This document shows, one piece after another, positions 17,801 through 27,107 of a stretch of DNA of 64,000 nucleotides. Both the position numbers and the translations under genes were made by a program. The stretch's first letter is position 1; each line of letters opens with the position of its first letter. Below the pieces are notes generated by a model that had not been told where the DNA came from, made no database searches, and was given only the letters and a program-made list of their open reading frames with translations. Location of the stretch: the NCBI GenBank assembly GCA_015061005.1, contig SUXJ01000001.1, positions 1-64,000 of the forward strand. Reading direction: 5' to 3'. The stretch comes from Bacteroidales bacterium (GTDB lineage Bacteria > Bacteroidota > Bacteroidia > Bacteroidales > Muribaculaceae).

Positions 17801-20800
17801 CCGTACCGCTCTTTTCGGTCGAGGAGTTATTTCTGACACCGATTAGCATTACGCGAATGTCGCCAATCGTGGGGTTACCAACGACCGCAATAGTATTTGC
17901 TTCGTTTTCGGGGTCGCGCATGGTGAATCGTGATGAGTAACTTACCCCACCCTCTTTTGCGTTGATAGCTCTGTTTCGTTCATTTTTAGCTTTTACGAGG
18001 CTCTGAATTGCAAAGTCCAAGCGGTTGCTTTCAGGCCAAACGATATAACGCTGCGAAGCGAAATCGCCGTTATATTTTCCGTGAGGAGTGAGCTCCAGTG
18101 GCACCTCATATTCATAATAGTTGGCTTTCACATCGGAACCTAGTCGAATAAATACAGAGAATTGACCTGAACGAAGATTTTGGATATTATCAATAGGAGC
18201 TTCGGCATGCACCCACATCTGCATTCGCTTGTAGTTTCGCAAATCGTTTTGTCCATTACGATATACTCCACGAGCATCTCCGGGGCGCAAATCGGTCAGA
18301 GCCATTGACATTGACTGCTCATTGAGCTGAACGATTTGACTCTGAGAAGGATCGGTAATGCGCGTTACTCCGGGAGGGAGAACATAGTTGACGGGCTCAC
18401 GACCGGCATTTTCTTCGATGTTGACAATTGAGAGGTCGAGTTGTCCTTCAGCGGGTGAATCTCCGCGGTTATTAAGGTTAAAGTTATAGCCACGCCACTC
18501 GCCGCGCACGAGTTCGAAAGTGGCAAAACGCAAGTGGGTAACCTCCTTAAAGCCGGTCATGAAGATACGCGCAAAACGAACAGAAGTCAAGTCATTGATA
18601 GAACCGACTTTCTTTTCATAGTCGGCAAGCGGTATTTTGAATTGAATCCACTCAACTTTGACGGGTTGACCATTGCGTCCGGGGACCATTGTTGTCTGCT
18701 TGTCGGTAATATAATTGCGTCCGACTTCAAGGTCCTCGGGACGAATAGACACTTTATATTGGAAGTAACGTTCGTATTCGTTGAGCGTGTTATCTTGATT
18801 TATGTCTTCGACGTCCGGAGTTGAGCGCGAGGACTGGTATAGATCATCGGAAGCATCTTCGGCACTTAGCGAGTTGCCCTCCATACCGTTATATCGTTTA
18901 TAGCGTTCAAGAATAGAAAGACGATCACGGTCATAATCGTTTCCACGATAGAAGTGATAATTATCGCCGGCCGGGTCATTTAACGGCGAGAATGGATCAG
19001 CTTCATATTCAGCTATTGTTTGAGCATCAAGACGCGACCGCAAAGCTTGCACGAAATCGGAATAAGTCGGATGATTGTATTCGTCAAAAGTGCTGAGTCC
19101 GTCCATTCCGACATCTTGCACCGGGCGTGAACCGGAATTATTATCGAAAGAATAAGTCATGGACGCCTGAGTGGATACACGTCCCCACTCAGTGGTCTGC
19201 ATGTACTGGTCGTTGCCGTCGTAGGGGACACCGTTTTCATAGCTCTTAAATCCGTCTTTTAGGATGTCTTCGCTGAGTTCGCCGAAGTTTATATAAAGGT
19301 CACCGCCATCATAATTTGGGTTAGTTTCATCGAGGAACGGATTGAGCAACCAGAATTGCACGTATTCAATATTGTTGGCTTCAAAATTTGAGGTATCGAG
19401 TTTTCGCATTATACCACCCCAACGTTGCTCGGGATTCATGAGAGAACCATCGGGATTGACGCGCTGAGCATCTACGTTGTAAGGTCCGCGCTCAGAGGGA
19501 TAGAAAGAGAGGTTAAGAGTTTGAATAATGTTGCTTTCACCGTAATTCAGTTGTCGGCCGGGGAAAATCTCGGTTGTTGTGACTTCGCGAACGTAGGGAT
19601 TTGAGAGTTGGTCGAGGTCACTCTTGATATAACCCGGACATAGGGAGGAGTTACGTTGAGTGAACATACGATCGATATAGTACCAGTTGAGCAGCGCACG
19701 ATTTTTGCCGTAGTCGGGATTATTGGACAATGCCGCCTCGGCGAAGGTGGAAGGAGTGGACGCAAGGGTCCAAGCATAAGGGGCTTTGAGGTCGAAACGA
19801 GTCTGAACGTTTTCGAAGTCATCTACATAACTCGAACCAGCAGCCGAACCCGCCTTTTGCTGGTGAGGGACGAGTTGCGCAAACTCACCTTGTACTGAAA
19901 TCTTTGACGGAGCTTCAGCATTGACAGTGGGGATGAGATTTAATACGTTTGTGAGCCACTGGAACTCCTTATTATAATTGAAGTTTATGCCCCACATTGT
20001 GTTTTTGACTACTTCATCTCCGATAGCAACTTTTTCGGTTAGAGCCTTTTCGGAAAAATGCAGCAAAGTGAGACCGAGATTAAAGTCGCGCGAAAATTTA
20101 TAGTTCAAATCAAGTCCAAGCAGAGTTTTTCGCTGCATCGAGTACAATCCTTGGTCTTCAAGAGATACAGACACAGCCTGACCGGAATCGAGAATGCTTT
20201 GGTTAATGATGGTAACTTCACCATTGGCATAGTCAACGATGTAGTCAGAATTTTCTGTAAGGGTAACTCCACCTGCAGTGACGACAACGGAGCCACGAGG
20301 CACGTTATAGGCATTGAGGGATATGCGGCTGCCATCACTGCCTTGGAACTCACCTGTTAGCATGAATTTATTTTTATCGGCGAACTGCTGAGCCACGACT
20401 TGAGTACTGTCATACAACTCTTTATAGACATACTTAGCCGCCAATTCAGGGGAACCGATGGCTCGCTCAAGATGTGCGCCAAAAGGTTCGGCAACGGGGA
20501 AGATGATTTTTCCGCGGTCGGGGAGCACGGTGTAACCATCGAGATAGTCAAACATACCATCAGGGTTGCCCTCCTTGTTAGAGTCCAAGCGGTCGAGGTT
20601 CATGACCTGAAGCAATGTTTTATTGGCAAGGTCGCCCACGGGAAGGTAGTTAATGGCTGTACCGGTGGTATCGCTCAGGTATTTGATTTGTAGTTTGAAG
20701 TGATTCTGAGTAATACGCGAGTCGCTGATGGAATAGACGTTTTTCATCATCAACCGCCAGTTGGGCCACAGAGGTGATTGAGTTGTGCCCTTAAGCAGTT

Positions 20801-22361
20801 TGACATAGATATTGTCGGAAGTAGTAGTTACATCATCGGAAAATTCACCGACTTGATATACCTTTCCGTTATAGGTGTATTCATAGGCAACCGCCAAAAC
20901 CTCATCGGAGTTGAGGCGAGCATTAAGCGAAATGTAGCCGAGCTGTTCGTTGAGGGTATATTCTGTAGAACGGAGTAGACGCGCACTTTCGATTTTTTCA
21001 TAATCACGTCCGCCAATGAATCCGAAAGCACTCAGAGGTTCGAGTACCTGAGTTACGGAATTGATTGCGCGTGCCTGAGGATAGTCGGTTTTAATAACGG
21101 AGAGAAGATTGTTTGAAGAATTGGCCGGATTTTCTTGAGTGGCGTTAGGAGTCCAATAGTTACATGCAAGGTCACTGCTTTCGCCGACGTCCATGAAAGC
21201 CACCAAGTTACGGCTTTCGTTGAAATTATTGTTTTTATTAGTAATCCAGACTTGAATTCGAGTAATATTTATGCCGCTTGATATATATGGCAGTTTTGAC
21301 GCAAAGCGGTCATAGTTGACGCGGAAGAAATGGCTGAGGAAGAAGTGGCGATTTTCATCGTAATCGTCGGCATTGACCTGAAATTTAGTTGTTTGTTTGC
21401 CACCTTTGGAGTTAACCGAACGAGATTCGGAATTTTGCTGCGAAACGAGGGCGGTAGCCGTCAGTTTACCGAATTGCAGCTTTGTTTTCAGACCGAATAG
21501 GGCTGTTGAACCTCTAATCAGCGATGAACCGGAAGTGAACGACACATTACCGGCTTCAATTTGCTGCACAATGTCGTCTTCTTCGCCCGCGTAATTCAGC
21601 GCAAGGTTTTTAGAGTCGAAATCGAATGTGGCATCCGTGTTATAAGTCATATTGAAACTCAGGCGGTTACCTACGCTTGCTTGGATATTAGCCTGAATTT
21701 TTTGGTCGAAGTCGAAGAATGTTTTGCGACGATTATTGACGGCGAGAGCCGGATTGTCTGTTTTGTTGCTCTTTATACCCATTGAGAGCTGCACAGAGCC
21801 GGTTGTTTTAAGTTGCACACCGCCAGGCCCGAAGATTTTTTCCAAGGGTCCGAGTGCAAAGTTCATGTCGAGAATATTAAAGGGCTCTTTAGTTTTCTCG
21901 GAAGTGAACAGCTCGGAATTTCGCTTTTGCCAATAACGGTTAAGAGTTTGGCGGGTTTGCCACTGGTCATACTGCTTTTTGGTAAGGGGGAAAGGCGTCA
22001 CCAAGTCGTTCTTGCCGAGACGAATATGCATCAAATATGTACCCGTTTGCGGGTCATATTCGGCTTCAGTGGTGATATTTTCGGGCTGACTGAGGTCGGA
22101 CGCATATTGCCATTGGAGCAATTCCTCGTAATTGCGAGGGATTGTGGGTCTGACATTGACGGACCCGTCGGGCATCACGGAATCTGTTTTCTCGCCGGCA
22201 AAGGGCTTCATCGGCATTGTAGGCGGCGGAGGAGTCATTGTTGACTCATAATATTGCGCCACAGCACGTTGCGCCCCCAATATTGCCATAATCGGGACAC
22301 CGACCAGCACAAGGAGCACTACCCAAATTTTATATCTCAGATGCCTGACGCTTAGTTTCAT
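14874..22361 (-). CDS. sprA: SprA/Sov, outer-membrane translocon of the type IX secretion system
   Basis: A 2495-residue protein, the size and style of SprA (Sov in Porphyromonas). These form a very large outer-membrane beta barrel through which T9SS cargo leaves the periplasm. An N-terminal export segment (about residues 10-35, WVVLLVLVGVPIMAILGA) precedes a proline-rich linker and then repeated SprA N-domains. FSFRYHNSRSLSIPLYKPNVGDIFGQ near residue 2050 is a recognisable SprA-type block. The C-terminus ends GITFNLSLAR, an outer-membrane beta-barrel-like end. It is followed by a strong terminator and lies 78 bp downstream of the metalloprotease gene. Presence of SprA implies a functional T9SS; the other components are not in this window apart from the gliding-type lipoprotein GldH. 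Confidence 0.93.
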   Translation of the reverse strand: MKLSVRHLRYKIWVVLLVLVGVPIMAILGAQRAVAQYYESTMTPPPPTMPMKPFAGEKTDSVMPDGSVNVRPTIPRNYEELLQWQYASDLSQPENITTEAEYDPQTGTYLMHIRLGKNDLVTPFPLTKKQYDQWQTRQTLNRYWQKRNSELFTSEKTKEPFNILDMNFALGPLEKIFGPGGVQLKTTGSVQLSMGIKSNKTDNPALAVNNRRKTFFDFDQKIQANIQASVGNRLSFNMTYNTDATFDFDSKNLALNYAGEEDDIVQQIEAGNVSFTSGSSLIRGSTALFGLKTKLQFGKLTATALVSQQNSESRSVNSKGGKQTTKFQVNADDYDENRHFFLSHFFRVNYDRFASKLPYISSGINITRIQVWITNKNNNFNESRNLVAFMDVGESSDLACNYWTPNATQENPANSSNNLLSVIKTDYPQARAINSVTQVLEPLSAFGFIGGRDYEKIESARLLRSTEYTLNEQLGYISLNARLNSDEVLAVAYEYTYNGKVYQVGEFSDDVTTTSDNIYVKLLKGTTQSPLWPNWRLMMKNVYSISDSRITQNHFKLQIKYLSDTTGTAINYLPVGDLANKTLLQVMNLDRLDSNKEGNPDGMFDYLDGYTVLPDRGKIIFPVAEPFGAHLERAIGSPELAAKYVYKELYDSTQVVAQQFADKNKFMLTGEFQGSDGSRISLNAYNVPRGSVVVTAGGVTLTENSDYIVDYANGEVTIINQSILDSGQAVSVSLEDQGLYSMQRKTLLGLDLNYKFSRDFNLGLTLLHFSEKALTEKVAIGDEVVKNTMWGINFNYNKEFQWLTNVLNLIPTVNAEAPSKISVQGEFAQLVPHQQKAGSAAGSSYVDDFENVQTRFDLKAPYAWTLASTPSTFAEAALSNNPDYGKNRALLNWYYIDRMFTQRNSSLCPGYIKSDLDQLSNPYVREVTTTEIFPGRQLNYGESNIIQTLNLSFYPSERGPYNVDAQRVNPDGSLMNPEQRWGGIMRKLDTSNFEANNIEYVQFWLLNPFLDETNPNYDGGDLYINFGELSEDILKDGFKSYENGVPYDGNDQYMQTTEWGRVSTQASMTYSFDNNSGSRPVQDVGMDGLSTFDEYNHPTYSDFVQALRSRLDAQTIAEYEADPFSPLNDPAGDNYHFYRGNDYDRDRLSILERYKRYNGMEGNSLSAEDASDDLYQSSRSTPDVEDINQDNTLNEYERYFQYKVSIRPEDLEVGRNYITDKQTTMVPGRNGQPVKVEWIQFKIPLADYEKKVGSINDLTSVRFARIFMTGFKEVTHLRFATFELVRGEWRGYNFNLNNRGDSPAEGQLDLSIVNIEENAGREPVNYVLPPGVTRITDPSQSQIVQLNEQSMSMALTDLRPGDARGVYRNGQNDLRNYKRMQMWVHAEAPIDNIQNLRSGQFSVFIRLGSDVKANYYEYEVPLELTPHGKYNGDFASQRYIVWPESNRLDFAIQSLVKAKNERNRAINAKEGGVSYSSRFTMRDPENEANTIAVVGNPTIGDIRVMLIGVRNNSSTEKSGTVWVNELKVTDFDEEGGWAAKANVNLAMSDIATFNFGAHIETAGFGGVDESLNSRRMDDYRQLNFAMQVDAGRFLPESVKLRAPIYYSTSSERTTPKYNPLDSDVLLSDALNDCVNQQQRDSISGFAIEETQTTNFSISGLKFDVKSKNSMPWDPANFTINFSFSKQHFVDPTTEYQNTNDYRGSLQYNWSPFKRTVKPFKNAVDPKKKSMKFFRDWELGFLFNNISLSTNISRYYYEQQVRSEVDDNFQLPVAVNKNFLWDRKLSLSWNLTKSLSFRFDSNTSARIEESAGAVNRKLFPDEFKQWQDTVLSSIRNLGTPWGYNQTFSADYKLPFNQIPILDWLSGSLKYNATYQWDRGATVDGQSVGNKIANKADFSVDARLNFEGLFNKVPYLKSVNQRFASSRGRSVKSSTDSRKNRPKRFERTLRLKPDTTLVIKHNLKVKKIKVTASTISGQPFKIEWKSLDDASVEITTRGTENLKFLIAEVREPEKKSFWKEAAAYSTRFLMMPRNFSFRYHNSRSLSIPLYKPNVGDIFGQSTAYGPMAPGLDFAFGFAGEEYINEALERGWLMTNDGQTSPALTNKALEISMEATLEPIPGLKISLNAQRNDSRTGSVQFMYDDMPTARSGSYTKTHVAIATALRSYNAENGYYSSAFQNFLDYIPVIAQRYQAQYNGVNYPEGGFMLDNPLAGKPFSVENGKVSPTSSDVLIPAFLAAYTGTDPRSQSMDIFPSLAAILPNWKVTYDGIINFGNLRNVFKSITLTHAYQCTYTIGSYSGYLNWISIGGGNNSDLGFTLDEMTGNPIPSSPYNISSVAITERFSPLLGLKVTLKNDLRLNAEWGESRTLTLNSSAGQLVEANQRSITVGAGYKIANFLSVIKLRGKQSGASNDLDLNADFKFSQSQALIRRIETNYTQATSGTRSLNINVAAKYALNRRIQLGMFFEHQVNTPLVSNSAFPTSNTAYGITFNLSLAR

Positions 22362-22439
22362 TGCAAAGTAACTGAATGATTAACGCAGCGCAAGGGCTTT
22401 TTAGTACATCCGAGAACCGAAAATGGAGAAAAGGGCGAG

Positions 22440-24092
22440 TTACGGGAGGGAAATCAGCTTAGCCGGAGAACCGGGAGTGCGTTTGATAAAGATGCCGCGC
22501 GAGGGATTTTCAACGCGAACGCCACGAAGGTCATAGAAGCACGTGGAGTCAGAGTCGGGGGCTTCGATATGGTCAATCGACGAAACACCGTCGTCAGTGG
22601 CTCCCGAAACCGTGAAGGACTTATTGTCCATCGGAGAAAGGGCAGAGAGGGAGAATGCAGCTCCGCCAATTTCTTCGACACGAATGATTCCGCCACGCAT
22701 GGGCCTTGTGGCAGTGACAAAGTCAACGTCAACCATACCGACATTATGGTTGGGGATAGTGACATTGCACTTGCCGGAGAGTGCCGGCACGGACTCGGCG
22801 AGGACATGGCTGAAAGTGCGGCCATAGTCATCAGACATAGTGATGCGCAAACGGCTATCGGAGTAGAAATAAGCGGAATTAACGCCCCACTCTACCGAGA
22901 TGGTTTCGCCGGCGGAATATTCGGATTTTTCCGGCGACACTTTAACGGAAAACGGCGTGCCGCTCACGATTTGCACCGATGCTTCCCAAACGGCATATTG
23001 GCTATAGAAAGGCGATTTGAGAAGGGAGGAATAGTTACAGGATTGAACGTCGGGCATATCGTTGACGAGCAGAGAAATGCTATAAGAACCCGGGTACATA
23101 TCGGGGATTGCCGTGCCATCGACGGGATAGTACCAAGAGGAGTCGAAAATGTCGGCAGCATAAGCCGGCGAATATTCAACGCAAAGACCGTTGCGAGGGG
23201 TCAGCGAGGCAAATACGGGCAAATCGCCGCCCTCAATAAGCTGATCCACCGTGGCGCTATTGCAGCCGATTGCTGCGGATGTGAGGCGATGGTTTTCGCT
23301 GTCGGAAACCTTAAGAGCCATTGAAAGGCAAGCACCTTGGGGTATTCGGAAAGATGCGGACATGGCTGCGTCGAATTGAGGAGCGGCATTGTTGACTTTA
23401 ACACCATAGACGTAGTTTCCGCCGGCATTGCCACCGACCAGAGTGGTGCGCTCGGCATCGGAATAATATGCGGCTGCTTTTTCGGTCAACTGAGTGCGGA
23501 TTGTGCGAATTGACGGATAGGCAAAAAATTCTCCGCCGGTGTCCATGAGGCTGCCCTCGCCGGTGGGGGTATGGGGCGCACCAAACATGTGGCCGAGCTC
23601 ATGGGCAACCACCCACTTATCGGTTTTGGCATAACCGCTGCTCTTGGTGGAGTGAGAATATGCGCCGCCGAGGACTGAAAGGCCGCTATTTTCGGCGTAA
23701 ACATCGCGATGAGTGACCCACATGCCGACATCGTAAGCCCCGGAGCCAATGGCTGCATTGAGCAACTCGGTGCCATAGGCCGGTGCGGAATAAATGTTAT
23801 CGTCAATTGAATTTGGTTCAGACATTACCAAACGCTCATCGACCACAACATCGAAGCAGCAGCCCAAGGGTATAAACATCTCGTTCACAAAGTCTTCGCA
23901 ATCCTGCCAGAATGTGAGGACTTGATTATAGTCCGAATCCAAGTCTTCTTCGAAAGAAGTGAGAGTGACGGGAATTGCGAGGCGATAAAAACGGAGAACG
24001 CCATCGGAAGGAATCATAGATGAGGCGTTTTGAGCCTTTGCGCCGAGAGCAACTGACGCGATTGTCAAAAACGAGAGTAAAAGTTTTTTCAT
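22440..24092 (-). CDS. Secreted metzincin-type zinc metalloprotease, probable T9SS cargo
   Basis: 550 residues from the ATG at 24092; an upstream in-frame start at 24227 exists but would hide the signal peptide MKKLLLSFLTIASVALGAKAQ. The zinc site HELGHMFGAPH is at residues 164-174 (HExxHxxGxxH), with a Met-turn SLMDTGG at 181-187, placing it with reprolysin-like metzincins. The C-terminal half contains Ig-like strands. It ends with YDLRGVRVENPSRGIFIKR, the pattern of Bacteroidales C-terminal sorting tails. Its position next to sprA suggests secretion through the T9SS. A good promoter lies directly upstream. Confidence 0.85.
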   Translation of the reverse strand: MKKLLLSFLTIASVALGAKAQNASSMIPSDGVLRFYRLAIPVTLTSFEEDLDSDYNQVLTFWQDCEDFVNEMFIPLGCCFDVVVDERLVMSEPNSIDDNIYSAPAYGTELLNAAIGSGAYDVGMWVTHRDVYAENSGLSVLGGAYSHSTKSSGYAKTDKWVVAHELGHMFGAPHTPTGEGSLMDTGGEFFAYPSIRTIRTQLTEKAAAYYSDAERTTLVGGNAGGNYVYGVKVNNAAPQFDAAMSASFRIPQGACLSMALKVSDSENHRLTSAAIGCNSATVDQLIEGGDLPVFASLTPRNGLCVEYSPAYAADIFDSSWYYPVDGTAIPDMYPGSYSISLLVNDMPDVQSCNYSSLLKSPFYSQYAVWEASVQIVSGTPFSVKVSPEKSEYSAGETISVEWGVNSAYFYSDSRLRITMSDDYGRTFSHVLAESVPALSGKCNVTIPNHNVGMVDVDFVTATRPMRGGIIRVEEIGGAAFSLSALSPMDNKSFTVSGATDDGVSSIDHIEAPDSDSTCFYDLRGVRVENPSRGIFIKRTPGSPAKLISLP

Positions 24093-24111
24093 AATGAGTC
24101 GGTTTTGCCCA

Positions 24112-24143
24112 CAAAGATAGGCAATTAGCGTGAATTTGCCAAA
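24112..24143 (-). promoter_or_regulatory. Promoter of the metalloprotease gene
   Basis: On the minus strand TTTG (24143-24140), 20 bp, then TATCTTTG (24119-24112): an excellent match to TTTG-N19-21-TAnnTTTG. The start codon is 20 bp downstream of the -7 box. Confidence 0.8.
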
Positions 24144-24541
24144 TTTGTGAAAAATTATTAACTTTGCAGCTGCAGACCGCATCGCAGAGGCCCGGTCACG
24201 GGCATCAGCGGGAGGGTCGGCAGACATAAAATTGAAAAGCGTTTACTCGACGCTCTTTCTTGGCAGACGGGAACTTCGCAACTTTCTTAGGTTAGTCAAG
24301 AACGAGGCAGACAGTAGATGTCTTATGCGGATATGTATATAATATGTTTAATTCAGCGCGAGAGCGCAGGATTAGAGTGTATGGCATATTCTGCGTGAGG
24401 CCTCTGCAAGTTTGCTCGTTCAACTAACCGGGCAATGCGAAGGCCTCCGTCTGTGGAACGAGCAAAAGTACAGGCTCTCACGCTTTTTTTGTTTCATCAC
24501 TTTATAGCCAATGAGTGAGCCCGGAGGCACAAATTTGAGTT
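24144..24541. other. Divergent intergenic region between metalloprotease and BspA gene
   Basis: A 398-bp gap with no convincing coding region. It holds the plus-strand hairpin element described at 24393-24490 and a weaker plus-strand -7 like box TATGTTTA at 24343-24350. Nothing else recognised. Confidence 0.5.
24393..24490 (+). ncRNA. Candidate structured small RNA or attenuator ending in a terminator
   Basis: Arm 24393-24421 (gcgtgaggcc...ttgctcgttc) pairs imperfectly with 24456-24483 (gaacgagcaa...ctctcacgc), giving two strong stems, gcgtgag/ctcacgc and ttgctcgttc/gaacgagcaa, around an internal loop. A 34-nt apical region follows the first arm. Seven T follow the second arm, as in an intrinsic terminator. 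It lies 52 bp upstream of the BspA gene. It may be a free small RNA, an attenuator for that gene, or a dispersed repeat. No known family was identified. Confidence 0.45.
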
Positions 24542-27052
24542 ATGGTAAAACATTACCTACACAAACTATCAGCACCCTTCTCGCTTCGAAGGGTCTTACT
24601 CGCAGCCATGCTGCTCCTCATCGGCTCCACCGCCTCAGCCTATGATTTCGCAGTAAAAAATGCAGACGGAGTAAAGATTTACTACAATATATTGGGAGAT
24701 GGGAGCGTTGCGGTAACATATGGTAGTAGTGTTATGCATTGGACAGGCACATATAGTGGAAAGGTCAATATTCCGTCGTCTATCACAATCGGAGGCTCTT
24801 CTTATTCCGTCACTTCAATCTATACGGCTGCATTCTATGACTGCGATGAGCTGACGGAGGTAACAATTCCAGAATCTGTCACCTCAATCGGGGGCGAAGC
24901 ATTCTACAACTGCTCTGGGCTGACTGAGGTGACTATTCCGGAATCTGTCACTTCAATCGGGGGCGAAGCATTCTACAACTGCTCCGGGCTGACTGAGGTG
25001 AACTTTAATGCCACAAATTGTACTGAATGGGGGAGTGAAGACTATAAAGGTTATCATAATGTATTTGTGAGTTGTATTAACCTTCAAAAATTGACGATTG
25101 GAGATAATGTGCAAACAATTCCGTCACGCGCATTCCTCGGCATAGACGGGTTGACGGAGGTGACTATTCCGAATTCCGTCACTTCTATCGGAGATTACGC
25201 ATTCGAGAACTGCGACGGGCTGACGGAGGTAACGATTCCGAAATCTGTCACTTCAATCGGGGGAAGGGCATTCGCCTGCTGCGACGGGCTGACCTCCATA
25301 ATAGTGGATAGCAATAATCCCGTTTATGATTCTCGCGAGAATTGCAATTCCATAATTGAGTCACCAAGTAATACTCTCATTTCCGGATGCATGAACTCTA
25401 AAATCCCTAATTCTGTTACTTCTATCGGGGAAAGCGCGTTTTTCGGCTGCGACGGGCTGACTGAGATAACGATTCCGAATTCCGTCACTTCAATCGGAGA
25501 TTACGCATTCGAGAACTGCGACGGGCTGACTGAGGTGACGATTCCCGAATCCGTCACTTCAATCGGAGATTACGCATTCGAGAACTGCGACGGGCTGACT
25601 GAGGTGAACTTTAATGCCACAAATTGTACTCACATGGGGTACTATCCAGACCATGTATTTGATGGCTGTAACAACCTTCAAAAATTGACGATTGGCAACA
25701 ATGTGCAAACGATACCTAACTACGCATTCTACGGCTGCACCGGGCTGACTGAGATAACGATTCCGGAATCGGTAACTTATATAGGCTCTTACGCTTTTTA
25801 TAATTCTGTGATTGGTCAGAATCGTGGTTATACAGAAGAAACAAAATCTACGCAAACAACGATTTCGACAACAATAAAGATAACAAACCCGTCTGCTTGG
25901 AATTGTAATAAAAAATTTTACTTAAAATATGGCGAAAAATACGAACTTAATGGCGAAGAAATCACAATTGATGGGTTAATTCCCGGTAAACATTATCAAT
26001 GTGATATCTGCATTGCAATAAACGGATGCGAGACCACCTTCTTGTGTTACGATAGTTTTTTGACTAAAGATGTAACTATATCCGGAGAAGCGTTGAAGAC
26101 GGCGACATCGGTAATGTTAACTCCGAACGTAGATGCCGGAGATGCTGTGGTTGCAAATCAATACGTTTCAGACGGGAGCAACATTTTACCTACTTATATA
26201 ACAGGGTTGGACCCCAATACGACTTATACTTTTAATTATGTTGTAGAGGGTGAGCGTTGGACACGTAAAAAGGAGTTTACCGTTAAAACCGATGAATTGA
26301 CGATGTTGACACTGCCGGGGCAGGCAATGAATACGACTACGGCACTGCTGTGCGCCGAGACCAATATTTGCGATGATGAGGTTAACGTAGGGTTCGAATG
26401 GCGACGCCATGATGCGCCCTCGACTTTGCCGTCGAATAAAGTGGCATGCGCGGCAATCGACGGCACCATTACGGGCGCATTGAGCGGTTTGAATCCGGAG
26501 GTTTATTACAACTATCGTCCGTATTATACATCGAATTCCGGTAAGACATATTACGGAGAATGGATAACGTTCTTCACCGGTGATGCGAACGTATTTTTCG
26601 ATCCGACGGTCAAGACGTATTCCGCCGAGGTGCTCGATGACTACAGCGCAGTGCTTAAGGGCTATGCGCTACGCGGTTCGGAAGAGATTGCGAGCCAAGG
26701 ATTCCAATATTGGAAGTCATGGGGAGCGCCAAACGGCAGCCGCAGCAACGAGGTTGCAGAAGTGGAGGTGAAAGGGCAGAAACTTTCATGCACAATTGCA
26801 GACCTTGAGCCGGGAAGCACATACACATATCGCACATTCGTGAAAACGGCATCGGGTATCACCTACGGCGAGGAAATGACGTTTGACACCCCGGGGTCAG
26901 CCGGCATTGAGGAGACTATTGCCGAAACAACGGAAGTAGTAATCACGGGCTACTATAATCTGCAAGGCGTTAGGAGCGACCGCCCGTTCAGCGGGCTCAA
27001 CATTGTGAGCTATTCGGACGGTACAACCAAGAAGGTTATTTATCGCAAATAA
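24542..27052 (+). CDS. BspA-type leucine-rich-repeat surface protein, probable T9SS cargo
   Basis: An 836-residue exported protein. An extended signal peptide (hydrophobic core LLAAMLLLIGSTASA) is followed by about a dozen 23-residue BspA/TpLRR repeats between residues 85 and 430, with the pattern LTEVTIPxSVTSIGxxAFxxC. Then come three fibronectin-III-like segments (for example LDPNTTYTFNYVV and LEPGSTYTYRTFVK). The C-terminus has YYNLQGVRSDRPFSGLNIV, a Bacteroidales sorting-tail pattern. BspA-like proteins typically act in binding host or bacterial surfaces. Repeat DNA is nearly identical between units, implying recent expansion. It is transcribed alone. Confidence 0.88.
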   Translation: MVKHYLHKLSAPFSLRRVLLAAMLLLIGSTASAYDFAVKNADGVKIYYNILGDGSVAVTYGSSVMHWTGTYSGKVNIPSSITIGGSSYSVTSIYTAAFYDCDELTEVTIPESVTSIGGEAFYNCSGLTEVTIPESVTSIGGEAFYNCSGLTEVNFNATNCTEWGSEDYKGYHNVFVSCINLQKLTIGDNVQTIPSRAFLGIDGLTEVTIPNSVTSIGDYAFENCDGLTEVTIPKSVTSIGGRAFACCDGLTSIIVDSNNPVYDSRENCNSIIESPSNTLISGCMNSKIPNSVTSIGESAFFGCDGLTEITIPNSVTSIGDYAFENCDGLTEVTIPESVTSIGDYAFENCDGLTEVNFNATNCTHMGYYPDHVFDGCNNLQKLTIGNNVQTIPNYAFYGCTGLTEITIPESVTYIGSYAFYNSVIGQNRGYTEETKSTQTTISTTIKITNPSAWNCNKKFYLKYGEKYELNGEEITIDGLIPGKHYQCDICIAINGCETTFLCYDSFLTKDVTISGEALKTATSVMLTPNVDAGDAVVANQYVSDGSNILPTYITGLDPNTTYTFNYVVEGERWTRKKEFTVKTDELTMLTLPGQAMNTTTALLCAETNICDDEVNVGFEWRRHDAPSTLPSNKVACAAIDGTITGALSGLNPEVYYNYRPYYTSNSGKTYYGEWITFFTGDANVFFDPTVKTYSAEVLDDYSAVLKGYALRGSEEIASQGFQYWKSWGAPNGSRSNEVAEVEVKGQKLSCTIADLEPGSTYTYRTFVKTASGITYGEEMTFDTPGSAGIEETIAETTEVVITGYYNLQGVRSDRPFSGLNIVSYSDGTTKKVIYRK
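24858..25780 (+). repeat. LRR-encoding tandem and segmental DNA repeats
   Basis: 69-bp units encoding the 23-residue repeat recur, several almost identical (24858-24995 and 25494-25600). A larger block starting aactttaatgccac is present twice, at 25001 and 25607, 606 bp (202 codons) apart, so whole groups of repeats have been duplicated in frame. Confidence 0.85.
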
Positions 27053-27073
27053 GCGATTTGAGTTTGAGATAAG

Positions 27074-27107
27074 AATGAGGTGAGTTCCTTCGAGAGCTCA
27101 CCTCATT
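27074..27107 (+). terminator. Hairpin after the BspA gene
   Basis: aatgaggtgag pairs perfectly with 27097-27107 over 11 bp with a 12-nt loop. It lies 22 bp after the stop. The following tract is only weakly T-rich. Confidence 0.65.

Noticed and set aside
24393-24490. Signal recognition particle RNA
   Set aside because: Size fits loosely, but the conserved GGAA-type tip and the AGCAG asymmetric loop are missing.
24858-25780. Regular repeats resembling an array
   Set aside because: Units are in frame and encode BspA LRRs, so they are coding repeats and not a CRISPR.
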